A stretch of 64,000 bases of DNA, taken from the NCBI RefSeq assembly GCF_030332225.1, contig NZ_JAOWIF010000033.1, positions 124,001 through 188,000 on the forward strand, read 5' to 3'. Each line of letters opens with the position of its first letter. Positions within the stretch are counted from its first letter, which is position 1. Below are positions 10,072-18,785 of this stretch, one piece after another. This DNA comes from Citrobacter sp. Cu233. Lineage in GTDB: Bacteria > Pseudomonadota > Gammaproteobacteria > Enterobacterales > Enterobacteriaceae. Position numbers and translations under genes: made by a program. Under the pieces are notes generated by a model, which did not search any database, had not been told where the DNA came from, and saw nothing but the letters and a program-made list of their open reading frames with translations.

Positions 10072-10878
10072 ATGAGTAACACCGAGTCCTCTGCAGACAA
10101 GCGCGTTATTGGCACCAGCGAAAGACGTGAGCAGATCATCCAGCGGTTACGGCAGCAGGGAAGCGTTCAGGTTAACGATCTCTCCTTATTTTTTGGCGTC
10201 TCCACGGTCACTATTCGCAACGACCTCGCTTTTCTGGAAAAGCAGGGGATTGCGGTACGTGCCTATGGCGGAGCGCTGATTTGCGAAAGCAATGCGCCTG
10301 TTGTGGAGCCTTCTGTTGAAGATAAGAGTTCACTTAATACGGCAGTAAAACGCAGTATTGCCAGAGCCGCCGCAGAGCTGATTCAACCGGGACACCGCGT
10401 GATCCTTGACTCCGGTACCACGACCTATGAAATTGCCCGCCTGATGCGCCAGCATACTAATGTCATTGCTATGACCAACGGTATGAATGTCGCCAATGCG
10501 CTACTGGAAGCCGAAGGGGTTGAGCTGCTGATGACCGGCGGTCATTTGCGTCGTCAGTCACAATCGTTTTATGGCGATCAGGCTGAGCAGTCGCTACAAA
10601 ATTATCACTTCGACATGCTGTTTCTTGGCGTTGATGCTATTGATTTAGAGCGTGGTGTTAGCACGCACAACGAAGATGAGGCGCGTCTCAACCGTCGGAT
10701 GTGTGAAGTGGCTGAACGTATTATTGTTGTTACCGACTCGACGAAGTTTAACCGCTCCAGCCTGCATAAGATCATTGATACCCAGAGGATCCATACCATC
10801 ATTGTTGATGAAGGTATCCCAGAGGAGAGCTTGCAGGAACTACGCCGCAGCGGTGTTGAAGTGATCATTGTTGAGTAG
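10072..10878 (+). CDS. agaR: DeoR-family transcriptional repressor AgaR of the GalNAc genes
   Basis: AgaR represses the aga promoters until GalNAc or galactosamine phosphates appear. The 268-residue protein has a DeoR-type helix-turn-helix at about residues 18-70 ([20 protein letters not shown], then [20 protein letters not shown]) and a C-terminal sugar-phosphate sensor domain with [14 protein letters not shown] near 120-133 and the [17 protein letters not shown] stretch. Length matches E. coli AgaR (269). It is divergent from kbaZ and followed by a terminator, so it is monocistronic. AAGGATTTCTT precedes the ATG. A paralogue lies 324 bases downstream. Confidence 0.94.
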   Translation: MSNTESSADKRVIGTSERREQIIQRLRQQGSVQVNDLSLFFGVSTVTIRNDLAFLEKQGIAVRAYGGALICESNAPVVEPSVEDKSSLNTAVKRSIARAAAELIQPGHRVILDSGTTTYEIARLMRQHTNVIAMTNGMNVANALLEAEGVELLMTGGHLRRQSQSFYGDQAEQSLQNYHFDMLFLGVDAIDLERGVSTHNEDEARLNRRMCEVAERIIVVTDSTKFNRSSLHKIIDTQRIHTIIVDEGIPEESLQELRRSGVEVIIVE

Positions 10879-10933
10879 TCCCGCTCTAAAATTCAAAAAT
10901 GTGATCCCATTCAATTAAACAAAAACAAACCAT

Positions 10934-10969
10934 AAGCGAGCTTTTTTAGTTGCTCGCTTTCGTTTTTTT
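10934..10969 (+). terminator. Rho-independent terminator of agaR
   Basis: AAGCGAGC (10934-10941) pairs with GCTCGCTT (10952-10959), followed by TCGTTTTTTT. It lies 56 bases after the agaR stop. Confidence 0.8.
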
Positions 10970-11137
10970 GCATGCTTCCCGTCTCTTTCTCGCATCTTAC
11001 CCGTTTTGAGTCTTTTCATTTTTTCGGTTTTCTTCGTTTCGGTTTGCTAAAGCGAAAGAAAATAGTCAGTTTTGGTTAAATTAAACGCTGAGTCTGTGCG
11101 CACAAATTCACCTTATTGCTTCTGATGTAATATATTC

Positions 11138-11155
11138 AAAAGAAAACGAAAGTGC
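11138..11155 (-). promoter_or_regulatory. Operator-like box upstream of the second DeoR regulator
   Basis: The minus strand reads CACTTTCGTTTTCTTTT, sharing the TTTCGTTTY core with the aga boxes. It covers the expected start site of the 11203 gene, so autorepression or cross-repression by AgaR is plausible. Confidence 0.45.
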
Positions 11156-11202
11156 TAAAGCGCTAAAACAAAACAACATGAATATTTGATGGAGCAATAG
11201 AA

Positions 11203-11973
11203 ATGCTGGATAACTTAAGACGTCGCGAGCAAATAATTGATCTGCTGTGCGATCAGGGTAGCGTTCGTGTCGAGCCACTGAGCGTCCATTTTGGTGTGTC
11301 ATCGGTCACGATCCGCAACGACTTACGTTATCTGGAGCAGAAAGGATGCGTCATGCGCTCCTACGGCGGGGCGGTTCTCAATCAGCACTTCGCCCTTGAC
11401 CGGCCTTTGCAGGATAAGGACCGGCTGAATCGCGATGTGAAAACGCGTATTGCCGAAAAAGCAGCCAGCTTTGTGAAAGATGGTGACACGTTAATCCTCG
11501 ATTCCGGTTCGACCACCACGCTCATTCCTCCAATGTTAAAGAATCGCCGCGATCTGGTGGTGATGACCAATGCGCTCAACATTGCGTGGGAGCTGGCGAA
11601 TTTTGAGCGCGTAGACGTCATGATCCTGGGAGGGAACGTCAGGCAAAGCGTCTATTCATTGTATGGCCCTTCAGCAGAACACCAGCTTAGACAATACCGG
11701 TTTGATAAGCTTTTTTTGGGCGTTGATGGATTCTGCCTGGAAGCGGGGATTACCACGCCACATCCGGGAGAAGCACATCTGAATCAGGTAATGTGTGAGG
11801 TTGCGCAGGAGGTCACGGTAGTCGCTGACTCCAGCAAGTTTGGCCGCAAAAGTTTCTGTATGATTAGCGAAATCAGCGGGATTGACCGGGTGATTACCGA
11901 CAGCGGTATCCCAGATAATTATCACCGGACGTTAATCCAGCTTGGGGTGGATGTGGTGATTGCGGATGAATAA
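11203..11973 (+). CDS. DeoR-family transcriptional regulator, AgaR paralogue, probably of the adjacent ABC sugar operon
   Basis: This 256-residue regulator has the DeoR helix-turn-helix at residues 4-55 (RRREQIIDLLCDQGSVRVEP, then FGVSSVTIRNDLRYLEQKG) and the sensor domain with LDSGSTTTLIPPML near 101-114 and DKLFLGVDGFCLEAGITTPHP near 168-188. It clearly resembles AgaR (10072), most of all in the recognition helix, so the two may recognise similar DNA. AGAAATG context and a GGAG 11 bases upstream support the ATG. It converges on the ROK kinase gene and faces the end of the minus-strand ABC operon. The sugar ligand is unknown; a phosphorylated amino sugar is my inference from the neighbours. 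Confidence 0.85.
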   Translation: MLDNLRRREQIIDLLCDQGSVRVEPLSVHFGVSSVTIRNDLRYLEQKGCVMRSYGGAVLNQHFALDRPLQDKDRLNRDVKTRIAEKAASFVKDGDTLILDSGSTTTLIPPMLKNRRDLVVMTNALNIAWELANFERVDVMILGGNVRQSVYSLYGPSAEHQLRQYRFDKLFLGVDGFCLEAGITTPHPGEAHLNQVMCEVAQEVTVVADSSKFGRKSFCMISEISGIDRVITDSGIPDNYHRTLIQLGVDVVIADE

Positions 11974-11979
11974 CTGAAA

Positions 11980-12006
11980 CTGCTGGCGAGGTTACCTCGC
12001 CAGCAG
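11980..12006. terminator. Bidirectional terminator between the DeoR regulator and the ROK kinase
   Basis: A perfect 12-bp stem, CTGCTGGCGAGG with CCTCGCCAGCAG, closes over a TTA loop in the 37-base gap between converging genes. TATTTT follows on the plus strand and GTTTC on the minus strand, so it can end both transcripts. Confidence 0.8.
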
Positions 12007-12010
12007 TATT

Positions 12011-12931
12011 TTAGTGGGTCAGCGTACCCTGTTCAACCAGCAGCAATGCGGCACCGCGAACCCCGCTGGATGCACCATGGATGGCCGGAAATACGCGGGC
12101 AGGCTCTAATCCCGGGAACAAATAACGTGACATGGCCTGCGGCAGCAACGTATAAATTTCCTCGATGTTGGAAACTCCACCGCCGAGAACAAAAGCATCG
12201 ACATCCAGAATCAACTGCAATTGCGCCAGCGTACAACCCAACATATCAATCCATGCTTCTATGGTAGTAACGGCGCTGGCATTGCCATGACGATAATGCT
12301 CCAGCAGGGTCTCCATTTTGAGTTGTTCTCCACTGAAGTGTTTGTGGAGCCACAGTAAACCAGGGCCGGATTGATAGCGTTCCAGACACCCTTGTAAGCC
12401 ACAGCCGCACTTCAGCTCCGGCAAGTGATAACGACGCATAAACGTTGCCGGAAGCGGTAAATGGCCGAACTCACTGGCCATTCGGTTGCGACCCCGATAC
12501 AACTGACCGTCAATGACTAACCCTCCACCCATGCCGGTGCCAATAATGGCACCAAAAATTCGGGAGAACTGGCGAGCCTGCTGGGTATGGGCTTCCGAGA
12601 GTGCAAAACAGCAGCAGTCATTGTCCAGTTCAACCGAACGATTGAGGCGGTGGGCCAGATCGTTCATCACCTGGCGTCCTGTGAGGCAAGGCACGTTAGA
12701 TGACAGTAATTTTCCGGTATGTCTGTCCATAAGACCGGGCATGCCGATGCCAATTTTTCCTTGCGTTCCAGTCGCCCAGTCGGCGGTATCAATAAGTGAA
12801 GTAAAGGTCGAAAGAAAGAGTTCATAATCCTGCACTGGCGTGGCGACGCGCTTACGCCAGCAAACCTGCATTTCCTTATCAAAAGCGACAATTTCAGTTT
12901 TGGTTCCACCAATATCAACACCGTAAAACAT
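12011..12931 (-). CDS. ROK-family sugar kinase, N-acetylhexosamine kinase (NagK)-like
   Basis: The 306-residue protein is an ATP-dependent sugar kinase of the ROK family. It starts with the phosphate-binding MFYGVDIGGTKTEIVAFD, has NDCCCFALSEA near residues 103-113 with the catalytic Asp, GTGMGGGLVIDG near 132-143, and the ROK zinc motif ASEFGHLPLP followed by CGCGLQGCLERYQSGPG near 176-192. The spacing and the GHLPLP/RYQSGPG sequences resemble E. coli NagK (N-acetylglucosamine kinase, 303 residues) more than glucokinases or NanK. It is last in the ABC operon, so it probably phosphorylates the imported or released sugar. ROK-type GalNAc kinases (AgaK) are known in some proteobacterial aga clusters, so GalNAc is a candidate substrate. 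Confidence 0.82.
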   Translation of the reverse strand: MFYGVDIGGTKTEIVAFDKEMQVCWRKRVATPVQDYELFLSTFTSLIDTADWATGTQGKIGIGMPGLMDRHTGKLLSSNVPCLTGRQVMNDLAHRLNRSVELDNDCCCFALSEAHTQQARQFSRIFGAIIGTGMGGGLVIDGQLYRGRNRMASEFGHLPLPATFMRRYHLPELKCGCGLQGCLERYQSGPGLLWLHKHFSGEQLKMETLLEHYRHGNASAVTTIEAWIDMLGCTLAQLQLILDVDAFVLGGGVSNIEEIYTLLPQAMSRYLFPGLEPARVFPAIHGASSGVRGAALLLVEQGTLTH

Positions 12932-12949
12932 GCCTCATCTCCTCCGGCT

Positions 12950-14206
12950 TCACAGCGTAACCAGACAGTTTTCCTTGCGAGCGCGCTCTGCGGCAAAGAC
13001 CATTAAGTGACTTTCCAGTGATTCATCCGGGCCAGAAAGGATCATATTTTGATCGTTGGCCATCACTGCGTGGATAAAGCGATCCATCAGGTAGTAATCG
13101 CCACCACCATGCCCCCCCATCTGGGTTTGTGTGCCAGCGGCGATCTCCTCGATCTGATGCACTGTTTCTTTGTCTGTCAGGAAATCAAACACCCGGATTT
13201 GCTCGCCATCACCTTCCAGATAACCTCTGGTGCCAAACAGGCGCGTTTTTCGATCTTCCATTTTGGTAAACGCGGTCATGGTAAAGGTCACTGTCTGTTG
13301 GTGGGCAAAACGTAAGTTAACAACCTGATGATCCACCACATCATTATCACAACGATAAACGCAACGACCATAAGGCCCATCGCGCAGCGCCTGGCGAACA
13401 TTCTCTTCGCTAGGATCTGCAGTCAGCACCCGACGGAAGTGTGGAGTGCACTTGTGGTTTTCACCCAGATAAATTTTGCAGGCAGACCAGGGACAGGTTG
13501 ATTCAACCTGACAATCAAGGCAGCGGTCGGCGGCACCAGCAGGCTGATTCTCTTTCACAAAGTGACTCAGGCTACCAAATGATCCTACGTCCTGGCAGTT
13601 GTCGCTCATGATGTAGCGGATCCAGTCCAAATCATGACAGGATTTCTGTAACAACATAAATGACGATTCTGCTTCATTGCGCCAGTTACCACGTACAAAC
13701 GAGTGCGCCTGATGCCAGTAACCTACGGGTTCGAGATGCTGCATGCTGACAATATCGCCAATTACGCCATCATCAAGCAGTGATTTCAGTTTTTGCGTAT
13801 AGCGGGTGTAACGCAGGACGTGCGCGACGGCCAGTAATACGTTGTTGCGTTTGACCGCATCAATAATGATCCGGCAATCTTCTGGCGTAGGGGCGAGCGG
13901 TTTTTCCAGCAGAATGTGATAGCCGAGATTGGCAAACGCCACGGCAGGATCTTTGTGCATATTATCCTGCGTGCAAATAAGTACCACATCGGCCATTTTG
14001 GGTTGGGCCGCAGCTTCTTGCCAGTCGCAAAATACGTTATTTGGGTCAATCTTATGCTGTGCGACAAACTGCTGACGGTATGCCTCTCTGGGCTCGGCAA
14101 CGCCTACCACCTGCATTCTGTCTGGATGTTCAAGCGCATAGCGAGAATATATTTCTCCGCGCGCACCAGCCCCTACCACTAATACGGTCACTTTATTCGC
14201 ACACAT
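12950..14206 (-). CDS. Gfo/Idh/MocA-family NAD(P)-dependent sugar oxidoreductase with a cysteine cluster
   Basis: The 418-residue protein has an N-terminal Rossmann fold (VTVLVVGAGARGEIYSRYALE, residues 6-26), the EKPLAPTPEDCR motif near residues 100-111 with the family lysine, and a C-terminal Gfo/Idh alpha/beta domain. An insertion near residues 228-255 reads CLDCQVESTCPWSACKIY and then HKC, a group of at least five cysteines that could bind a metal. Family members oxidise or reduce sugars, inositols or glycosides; some act by a transient 3-keto step. It lies between the ABC ATPase and the ROK kinase with 18 bases to the latter, so it belongs to the sugar operon. The substrate cannot be read from the sequence. 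Confidence 0.8.
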   Translation of the reverse strand: MCANKVTVLVVGAGARGEIYSRYALEHPDRMQVVGVAEPREAYRQQFVAQHKIDPNNVFCDWQEAAAQPKMADVVLICTQDNMHKDPAVAFANLGYHILLEKPLAPTPEDCRIIIDAVKRNNVLLAVAHVLRYTRYTQKLKSLLDDGVIGDIVSMQHLEPVGYWHQAHSFVRGNWRNEAESSFMLLQKSCHDLDWIRYIMSDNCQDVGSFGSLSHFVKENQPAGAADRCLDCQVESTCPWSACKIYLGENHKCTPHFRRVLTADPSEENVRQALRDGPYGRCVYRCDNDVVDHQVVNLRFAHQQTVTFTMTAFTKMEDRKTRLFGTRGYLEGDGEQIRVFDFLTDKETVHQIEEIAAGTQTQMGGHGGGDYYLMDRFIHAVMANDQNMILSGPDESLESHLMVFAAERARKENCLVTL

Positions 14207-14242
14207 ATAAACCTCTCATTTTTTACTTAGCCTGAATAACGG

Positions 14243-15349
14243 TCAGGCCAAATTTTCTTCATGTTTTTTATCAAACAAAAAGGCGGCTTCCAGATTAAAT
14301 TTCACTTTGATAGATTCACCGGGAAGTGGGGTCCAGTCGGGTGAGGAGTTAATACGTAAGATCATATGTTGCTCACCAATATCAAAATGCAGAAGGTCTT
14401 CGTTGCCCATCCTTTCTACGTTGGTAATGTGCGCATCGAACGCAGAGGCATCATGCCGCGAGGCTAGCTGAATGGCCTCTGAGCGGATGCCAAACCAGAC
14501 GCTGGAGTGCGGATATTGCTCCAGTAGGTTACTCAAGCGCGTATTTAATGGCAGGATTAAATTATCAGCCAGGCGCAGGCCACGAGTGCTGGGGGCAATA
14601 TCAAGCAGCATAATATTCATTGCCGGATTACCAATAAAACCAGCAACAAATTTATTCCTGGGGTGATGGTAAATATTCCCTGGGGTATCCACCTGCATAA
14701 TACGACCGCCATTTAGAACGCAAATCCTGTCTCCCATCGTCATTGCTTCAATCTGATCGTGCGTGACGTACACCATGGTTGCGCTCACGCCTTCGTGACG
14801 TAGTTGTCGATGCAGTTCTGTCAGCCGCACGCGCATTGAAACACGCAGTTTTGCATCCAGGTTGGACAGCGGCTCATCAAACAAAAAAACGTCTGGCTTA
14901 CGCACGATGGCCCTGCCAACGGCTACGCGCTGGCATTGACCGCCTGAAAGCTGACCGGGCTTTTTGTCGAGCAATGTTTCGATTTCCAGCTTGTGTGCAG
15001 CTTCCCGGACGCGGATATCAATCTCTTCTTTGCTCATTTTCCCTAACAGACTGAATGCCATATTTTTATAAATCGTCATGTGGGGATAGAGGGCATAATT
15101 CTGGAAGACCATGGCAACGCCTCGCTCCTTTGGTAGCAGGTCGTTGACGCACTTCTCTCCGATTGCGATATGGCCATGAGTGATATCTTCCAGACCTGCA
15201 ATCATGCGTAACAGCGTTGATTTGGCGCAGCCTGATGGCCCGACAAACACCATGAATTCGCCGTCGTGGATTTCAAGATCAACGCCATGGATCGCCTGAA
15301 AGCCATTGGGATAGACTTTGCTTACTGCCTGTAATTGAATACCTGACAT
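14243..15349 (-). CDS. Sugar ABC transporter ATP-binding protein (MalK/UgpC/MsmX type)
   Basis: This cytoplasmic ATPase would drive the two permeases encoded just upstream. In its 368 residues the Walker A is GPSGCAKST near residues 38-46 (Ala where most members have Gly), the Q-loop is VFQNYALYPHM near 81-91, the signature is LSGGQCQRVAVGRA near 134-147, and Walker B is VFLFDEPLSNLD near 154-165. The C-terminal TOBE/OB regulatory domain typical of carbohydrate importers fills residues 240-368. It starts 11 bases after the MalG-type permease stop. Overall it looks like UgpC/MalK, but the operon has no glycerol-phosphate or maltose genes. Confidence 0.9.
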   Translation of the reverse strand: MSGIQLQAVSKVYPNGFQAIHGVDLEIHDGEFMVFVGPSGCAKSTLLRMIAGLEDITHGHIAIGEKCVNDLLPKERGVAMVFQNYALYPHMTIYKNMAFSLLGKMSKEEIDIRVREAAHKLEIETLLDKKPGQLSGGQCQRVAVGRAIVRKPDVFLFDEPLSNLDAKLRVSMRVRLTELHRQLRHEGVSATMVYVTHDQIEAMTMGDRICVLNGGRIMQVDTPGNIYHHPRNKFVAGFIGNPAMNIMLLDIAPSTRGLRLADNLILPLNTRLSNLLEQYPHSSVWFGIRSEAIQLASRHDASAFDAHITNVERMGNEDLLHFDIGEQHMILRINSSPDWTPLPGESIKVKFNLEAAFLFDKKHEENLA

Positions 15350-15360
15350 AACACTGCCCC

Positions 15361-16185
15361 TTATCCTTTAATTCCGGCACCAGCGATGCCGCGAATAAAA
15401 TAGCGCTGGAAGAAGATATAAAGTAACAACATCGGGATAATCGCCAGCAATGCGCCCGCCATTAACATCGGATATTCCACGCCTGAGCGGCCAGAAAGTG
15501 AGGCTAATCCTACTGGTAATGTCATTTTATCCATGGAGGTGTTGACGATCAGCGGCCACATTAAATTATTCCAGCTCCACAGTCCGTTAATAATGACGCA
15601 GGCAATCAGTCCCGGTTTAATTAATGGCAGCATAATTTTGAAGAAAATAGTCAAATGGTTATACCCATCCATAATGGCTGCCTCTTCCAGTTCTTTAGGT
15701 ACTGACAGAAAAAACTGACGTAATAAAAAGGCGCTATATATGCTGAATAAGCCCGGTAGCACCAGTCCAGGAATTGAGTTCAGCAAACCGATTTTTTCAA
15801 CGGTTAAAAACTGTGGGATTAAAAAGATCTGACCGGGCACCATCAGAATTGAAATACACAGCATAAACAGGACATCTCGTCCTTTGAAACGCAGTCGGGA
15901 GAAACCGTACGCTGCCATTGCCGCAATCAGCGTCTGCAAAATGACGATGACCAGCGTGGAGACGATCGAGTTAAAGTAAAAGCTGCCAAAAGGCATTTCA
16001 TGCAAGATTTTACCGTAAGCCTGAAACCCTGGGCTGGCGGGTAGCAGGATCGGCGGAAAGGCGATGCTTTCTGCCTGGGTTTTAAAAGAGGTGATGATCA
16101 TCCAGATAAACGGAACCACCGTTACCAGCGTCGCGAGGATCATCAGGCCGTAAATTAGCCATTTTTCACGTTTTGTCATGAACAT
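15361..16185 (-). CDS. Sugar ABC transporter permease (MalG type)
   Basis: This 274-residue inner-membrane permease has six predicted membrane segments, with the first at about residues 13-31. The cytoplasmic EAA loop, PKELEEAAIMDGYNHLTIFFKIMLPLIKPG, near residues 157-186, is the ATPase contact site. The C-terminus IRGIAGAGIKG is typical of the MalG/UgpE group (CUT1). I keep the first ATG at 16185 because GAGG is about seven bases upstream; a second ATG two codons later is further from it. It lies nine bases after the MalF-type permease in the same operon. Confidence 0.89.
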   Translation of the reverse strand: MFMTKREKWLIYGLMILATLVTVVPFIWMIITSFKTQAESIAFPPILLPASPGFQAYGKILHEMPFGSFYFNSIVSTLVIVILQTLIAAMAAYGFSRLRFKGRDVLFMLCISILMVPGQIFLIPQFLTVEKIGLLNSIPGLVLPGLFSIYSAFLLRQFFLSVPKELEEAAIMDGYNHLTIFFKIMLPLIKPGLIACVIINGLWSWNNLMWPLIVNTSMDKMTLPVGLASLSGRSGVEYPMLMAGALLAIIPMLLLYIFFQRYFIRGIAGAGIKG

Positions 16186-16194
16186 CGTGGTGCC

Positions 16195-17139
16195 TCACTG
16201 TGCTTTAAGTCGTTTACCAATCCATATTTGCAGCAGCGTCAGGACCATCGTGATAACGAAAATCACCACGGCGATTGCTGAGGCATACCCTTTTTCATGG
16301 TAGATAAAGGCGTATTTATAGAAGAGATAGGCGATGGTCATCGTCTGATCGTCCACCATGGATGAACTGCCAAACAGCAGATAAACCACATCGAAAATTT
16401 GCAGCGTTTCGATAAAAGAGATCACCAGTACGAAAAACAGCGTTGGGATCATTAGCGGTAAGGTAATAGACCAGAATCCACGCAATTTGCTGATGCCATC
16501 CAGCGACATCGCTTCATAAATTTGTTTGGGGATCCCCTGCAATCCAGCGAGCAGAATGATCATCTTCAGCGCAATAGCCGACCAGATGATAACCAACGAG
16601 GCGCTCAGGCGGACGACATCGGGATCGGATAACCAACCGATGGCCGGAAGATCGAAAAAAGCCAGGATCTGATTAATTAAGCCGAAGTTTCGATTCATCA
16701 ACCACTGCCAGACCATAGCAATGGCCGCAGGCATAGTGACAGCGGGTAGAAATAACAGTGTGCGAAACAACCACTGACCGCGAATCGCCTGATTCAGGCC
16801 AATTGCGAGCAGTAATGACAAAACGGTGATTATCGGTACGCAAATAAAAACATAGGCCAGGGTGTTATATATTGCTGAACGAAACTCATCATCGCTGAAT
16901 AAATTAATATAGTTATCTAAGCTGATCGTCGTCCAGATCTGAAACTCGCCCAGATCGGTGAAACTATAAAAAACGTTCTGGAAGAATGGAGTAAAGTAAA
17001 AAACAATTAACCCCGCCAGTAACGGCATAATCATTATCCATCCCCAGAAGCGTTCTTCTTTTTCCAGCTTGGTCAGGGGTTTTTTGTGCACTTCCCTGGC
17101 TGGTAATTGTGGGGATGCAGCTTCATCTGAATAGCTCAT
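16195..17139 (-). CDS. Sugar ABC transporter permease (MalF/UgpA type)
   Basis: This inner-membrane permease pairs with the MalG-type protein. I start it at the ATG at 17139 (314 residues, MSYSDEAASPQ), which has CGGAG six bases upstream; the frame is open for nine further codons but without a good ribosome binding site. A cytoplasmic N-terminal tail of about 30 residues precedes the first membrane segment (WIMIMPLLAGLIVFYFTPF). The EAA loop is PKQIYEAMSLDGISKLRGFW near residues 204-223. The set of one MalF-like and one MalG-like permease plus one ATPase is the CUT1 oligosaccharide/di-saccharide importer layout. Confidence 0.88.
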   Translation of the reverse strand: MSYSDEAASPQLPAREVHKKPLTKLEKEERFWGWIMIMPLLAGLIVFYFTPFFQNVFYSFTDLGEFQIWTTISLDNYINLFSDDEFRSAIYNTLAYVFICVPIITVLSLLLAIGLNQAIRGQWLFRTLLFLPAVTMPAAIAMVWQWLMNRNFGLINQILAFFDLPAIGWLSDPDVVRLSASLVIIWSAIALKMIILLAGLQGIPKQIYEAMSLDGISKLRGFWSITLPLMIPTLFFVLVISFIETLQIFDVVYLLFGSSSMVDDQTMTIAYLFYKYAFIYHEKGYASAIAVVIFVITMVLTLLQIWIGKRLKAQ

Positions 17140-17217
17140 ACAGACTCCGGGATGCTCACTGTGCAACCAAAATATATTGCGTGGGCGAAAGCGAGAGGGA
17201 GCATGGCTCCCTCAGGA

Positions 17218-18477
17218 TTATTTCTGCATCTCTCGTTCAACGCGTTTTGCAACACCAGGCATGACTTTTTCTGGGTCAGTACCCGTCCAGACTTTTTTCA
17301 AGCCATCATTCAGGATGCTATTCCACTTGGCGGTATTGGAGCCTGCGGTTGGATATTTATGTGAGAAAGCCAATGAATCGATATAGGCTGATACATCAAT
17401 ACCCTTAAAGCCTTCAGCCCACTCTTTGGCTACTTTTTGGTTAGCGGGGATCACGACTTTTCCCGTAGCCAGCGTCTGCTGCGCATGCTCAGAACTCATG
17501 AACTCAATGAACTTCCACGCCGCATCTTTATGCTGACTTTTTGCTGACATGGCAAATGCCAGGCTATGGGATACACCTGCCTGCTCTGCCATTTTAGGCA
17601 TTGGTACCACGCCGATGTGATCCTTAATCAGCTCATTTTGAGAGAAGGGTAATGCCCACCATGAGCCTGCATAGACCATGGCCACTCGGTTGGACTGGAA
17701 GACATCCGAGGCTTCCATCTCGCCTGGCGGTTGGATTAGTCCCGCGTTCAGCATGCCTTGAACATCTCGATAGACGGCGATGGCTTTGTCATTGGCAACA
17801 TCCGTTTTGCCCTCAGGCAGGACAATCTTATCGCCAGCCTGTAATAGCAGATTAAAGTAACTGTCCTGCCCGCTGCTGAATTCCATTGCCAGTGGATAAG
17901 ACTGTTTATCCAACCCTTTACGCAACTGCACTGATTTTTGTTTTAAATCGTCCCATGTCCAGTTTTTATCGGGATAGCTCACGCCAGCCTGATCGAACAT
18001 TTTTTTGTTGTACCAGACGGCAATTGCATCAATATCCCTTGGGATGGCATATTGCTGCGACTGGTATTGATAGGCATCGACTGAGCTTTTAACAAAATCA
18101 TCCAGTTTCGGCGCTGATTTCTCTTTCAGATAATTGCTCAGTGGTTCCAGCATGCCATTTTTAACATATTGCTGGAAATTAGGCATATTCATCCAGAATA
18201 CATCCGGTGCTACATTTCCACCGACTGCTGAACTTAGCTTGATAAAATATTGGTCATAAGGTGTTAATTCAATTTCGACTTTGATGCCAGGGTTGTTTTT
18301 TTCGAATTCATTAACGAGCTGTTGTTCGCCAGGGAGTTGATTACGGTCCCATAACGTGTAACGTAATTTAACAGGCTTTGCGTCCGATTGGCCTTCAGCA
18401 CTCGCGACGACAGGAGTTGCCAGTAAACAGGAAATAAGACAGGCCAATGCGACATTATTTTTATTCAGGGTATACAT
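17218..18477 (-). CDS. Sugar ABC transporter periplasmic substrate-binding protein (family 1)
   Basis: The 419-residue protein has a cleavable signal peptide (residues 1-27, hydrophobic core VALACLISCLLATPVVASA) and the family-1 sugar-binding fold typical of MalE/UgpB-like CUT1 binding proteins. Recognisable stretches are LVNEFEKNNPGIKVEIELTP near residues 58-77, PDVFWMN, and AIPRDIDAIAVWYNKKMFDQAG near 144-165. It is the first gene of the operon, as usual for these systems, 78 bases upstream of the first permease. The ligand is not identifiable; CUT1 systems usually take di- to oligosaccharides or glycosides. No lipobox is seen, so it should be soluble in the periplasm. Confidence 0.89.
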   Translation of the reverse strand: MYTLNKNNVALACLISCLLATPVVASAEGQSDAKPVKLRYTLWDRNQLPGEQQLVNEFEKNNPGIKVEIELTPYDQYFIKLSSAVGGNVAPDVFWMNMPNFQQYVKNGMLEPLSNYLKEKSAPKLDDFVKSSVDAYQYQSQQYAIPRDIDAIAVWYNKKMFDQAGVSYPDKNWTWDDLKQKSVQLRKGLDKQSYPLAMEFSSGQDSYFNLLLQAGDKIVLPEGKTDVANDKAIAVYRDVQGMLNAGLIQPPGEMEASDVFQSNRVAMVYAGSWWALPFSQNELIKDHIGVVPMPKMAEQAGVSHSLAFAMSAKSQHKDAAWKFIEFMSSEHAQQTLATGKVVIPANQKVAKEWAEGFKGIDVSAYIDSLAFSHKYPTAGSNTAKWNSILNDGLKKVWTGTDPEKVMPGVAKRVEREMQK

Positions 18478-18618
18478 AACTTCCCTCTTTATTCAGGTCA
18501 GAATGCTTATGAGGTAAATTACAGGAGCCTATGAATAATCTGTTTTACATCGGAGAAAGTCAAAGCGGTAAAAAATAGGGGATTATCGCATTAAAACAGG
18601 GTCGTCTTTCGGTAGGTT

Positions 18619-18707
18619 TCTCTTTTATCAAAACGAAAATATAACATAAAACAATGGCGACATTATTTCGTTTAATTTCATGTTGTTAGTTTCATTTTGT
18701 GGGTTTG
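18619..18707. promoter_or_regulatory. Cluster of TTTCRTTTY operator-like boxes upstream of the ABC sugar operon
   Basis: Three matches: minus strand TTTCGTTTTGATAAAAGAG (18619-18637), plus strand TTTCGTTTAATTTCATGTTG (18666-18685) and plus strand TTTCATTTTGTGGGTTTG (18690-18707). They share the core with the aga operators, which suggests control by the DeoR paralogue at 11203, AgaR, or both. Confidence 0.5.
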
Positions 18708-18785
18708 AATCGAAAAAAACAGATGTTTAAAAAAACCTCTTAAAATGCGAACGTTATCACTTTATTTGTTGTTACATAGACATAA

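Larger units (their letters stand above)
10879..11202. other. agaR to second DeoR regulator intergenic region (324 bases)
   Basis: No gene is seen. It holds the agaR terminator (10934-10969), a TTTCG...CGAAAG-rich stretch around 11025-11062, and a possible promoter for the next gene: TAATAT at 11128-11133 as a -10, with an operator-like box over the predicted transcription start (11138-11155). Confidence 0.6.

Noticed and set aside
15218-15242. Walker A of the ABC ATPase has Ala for Gly (GPSGCAKST), considered as a defect
   Set aside because: GCAKST variants are known in working sugar ABC ATPases from memory, and all other motifs are intact.
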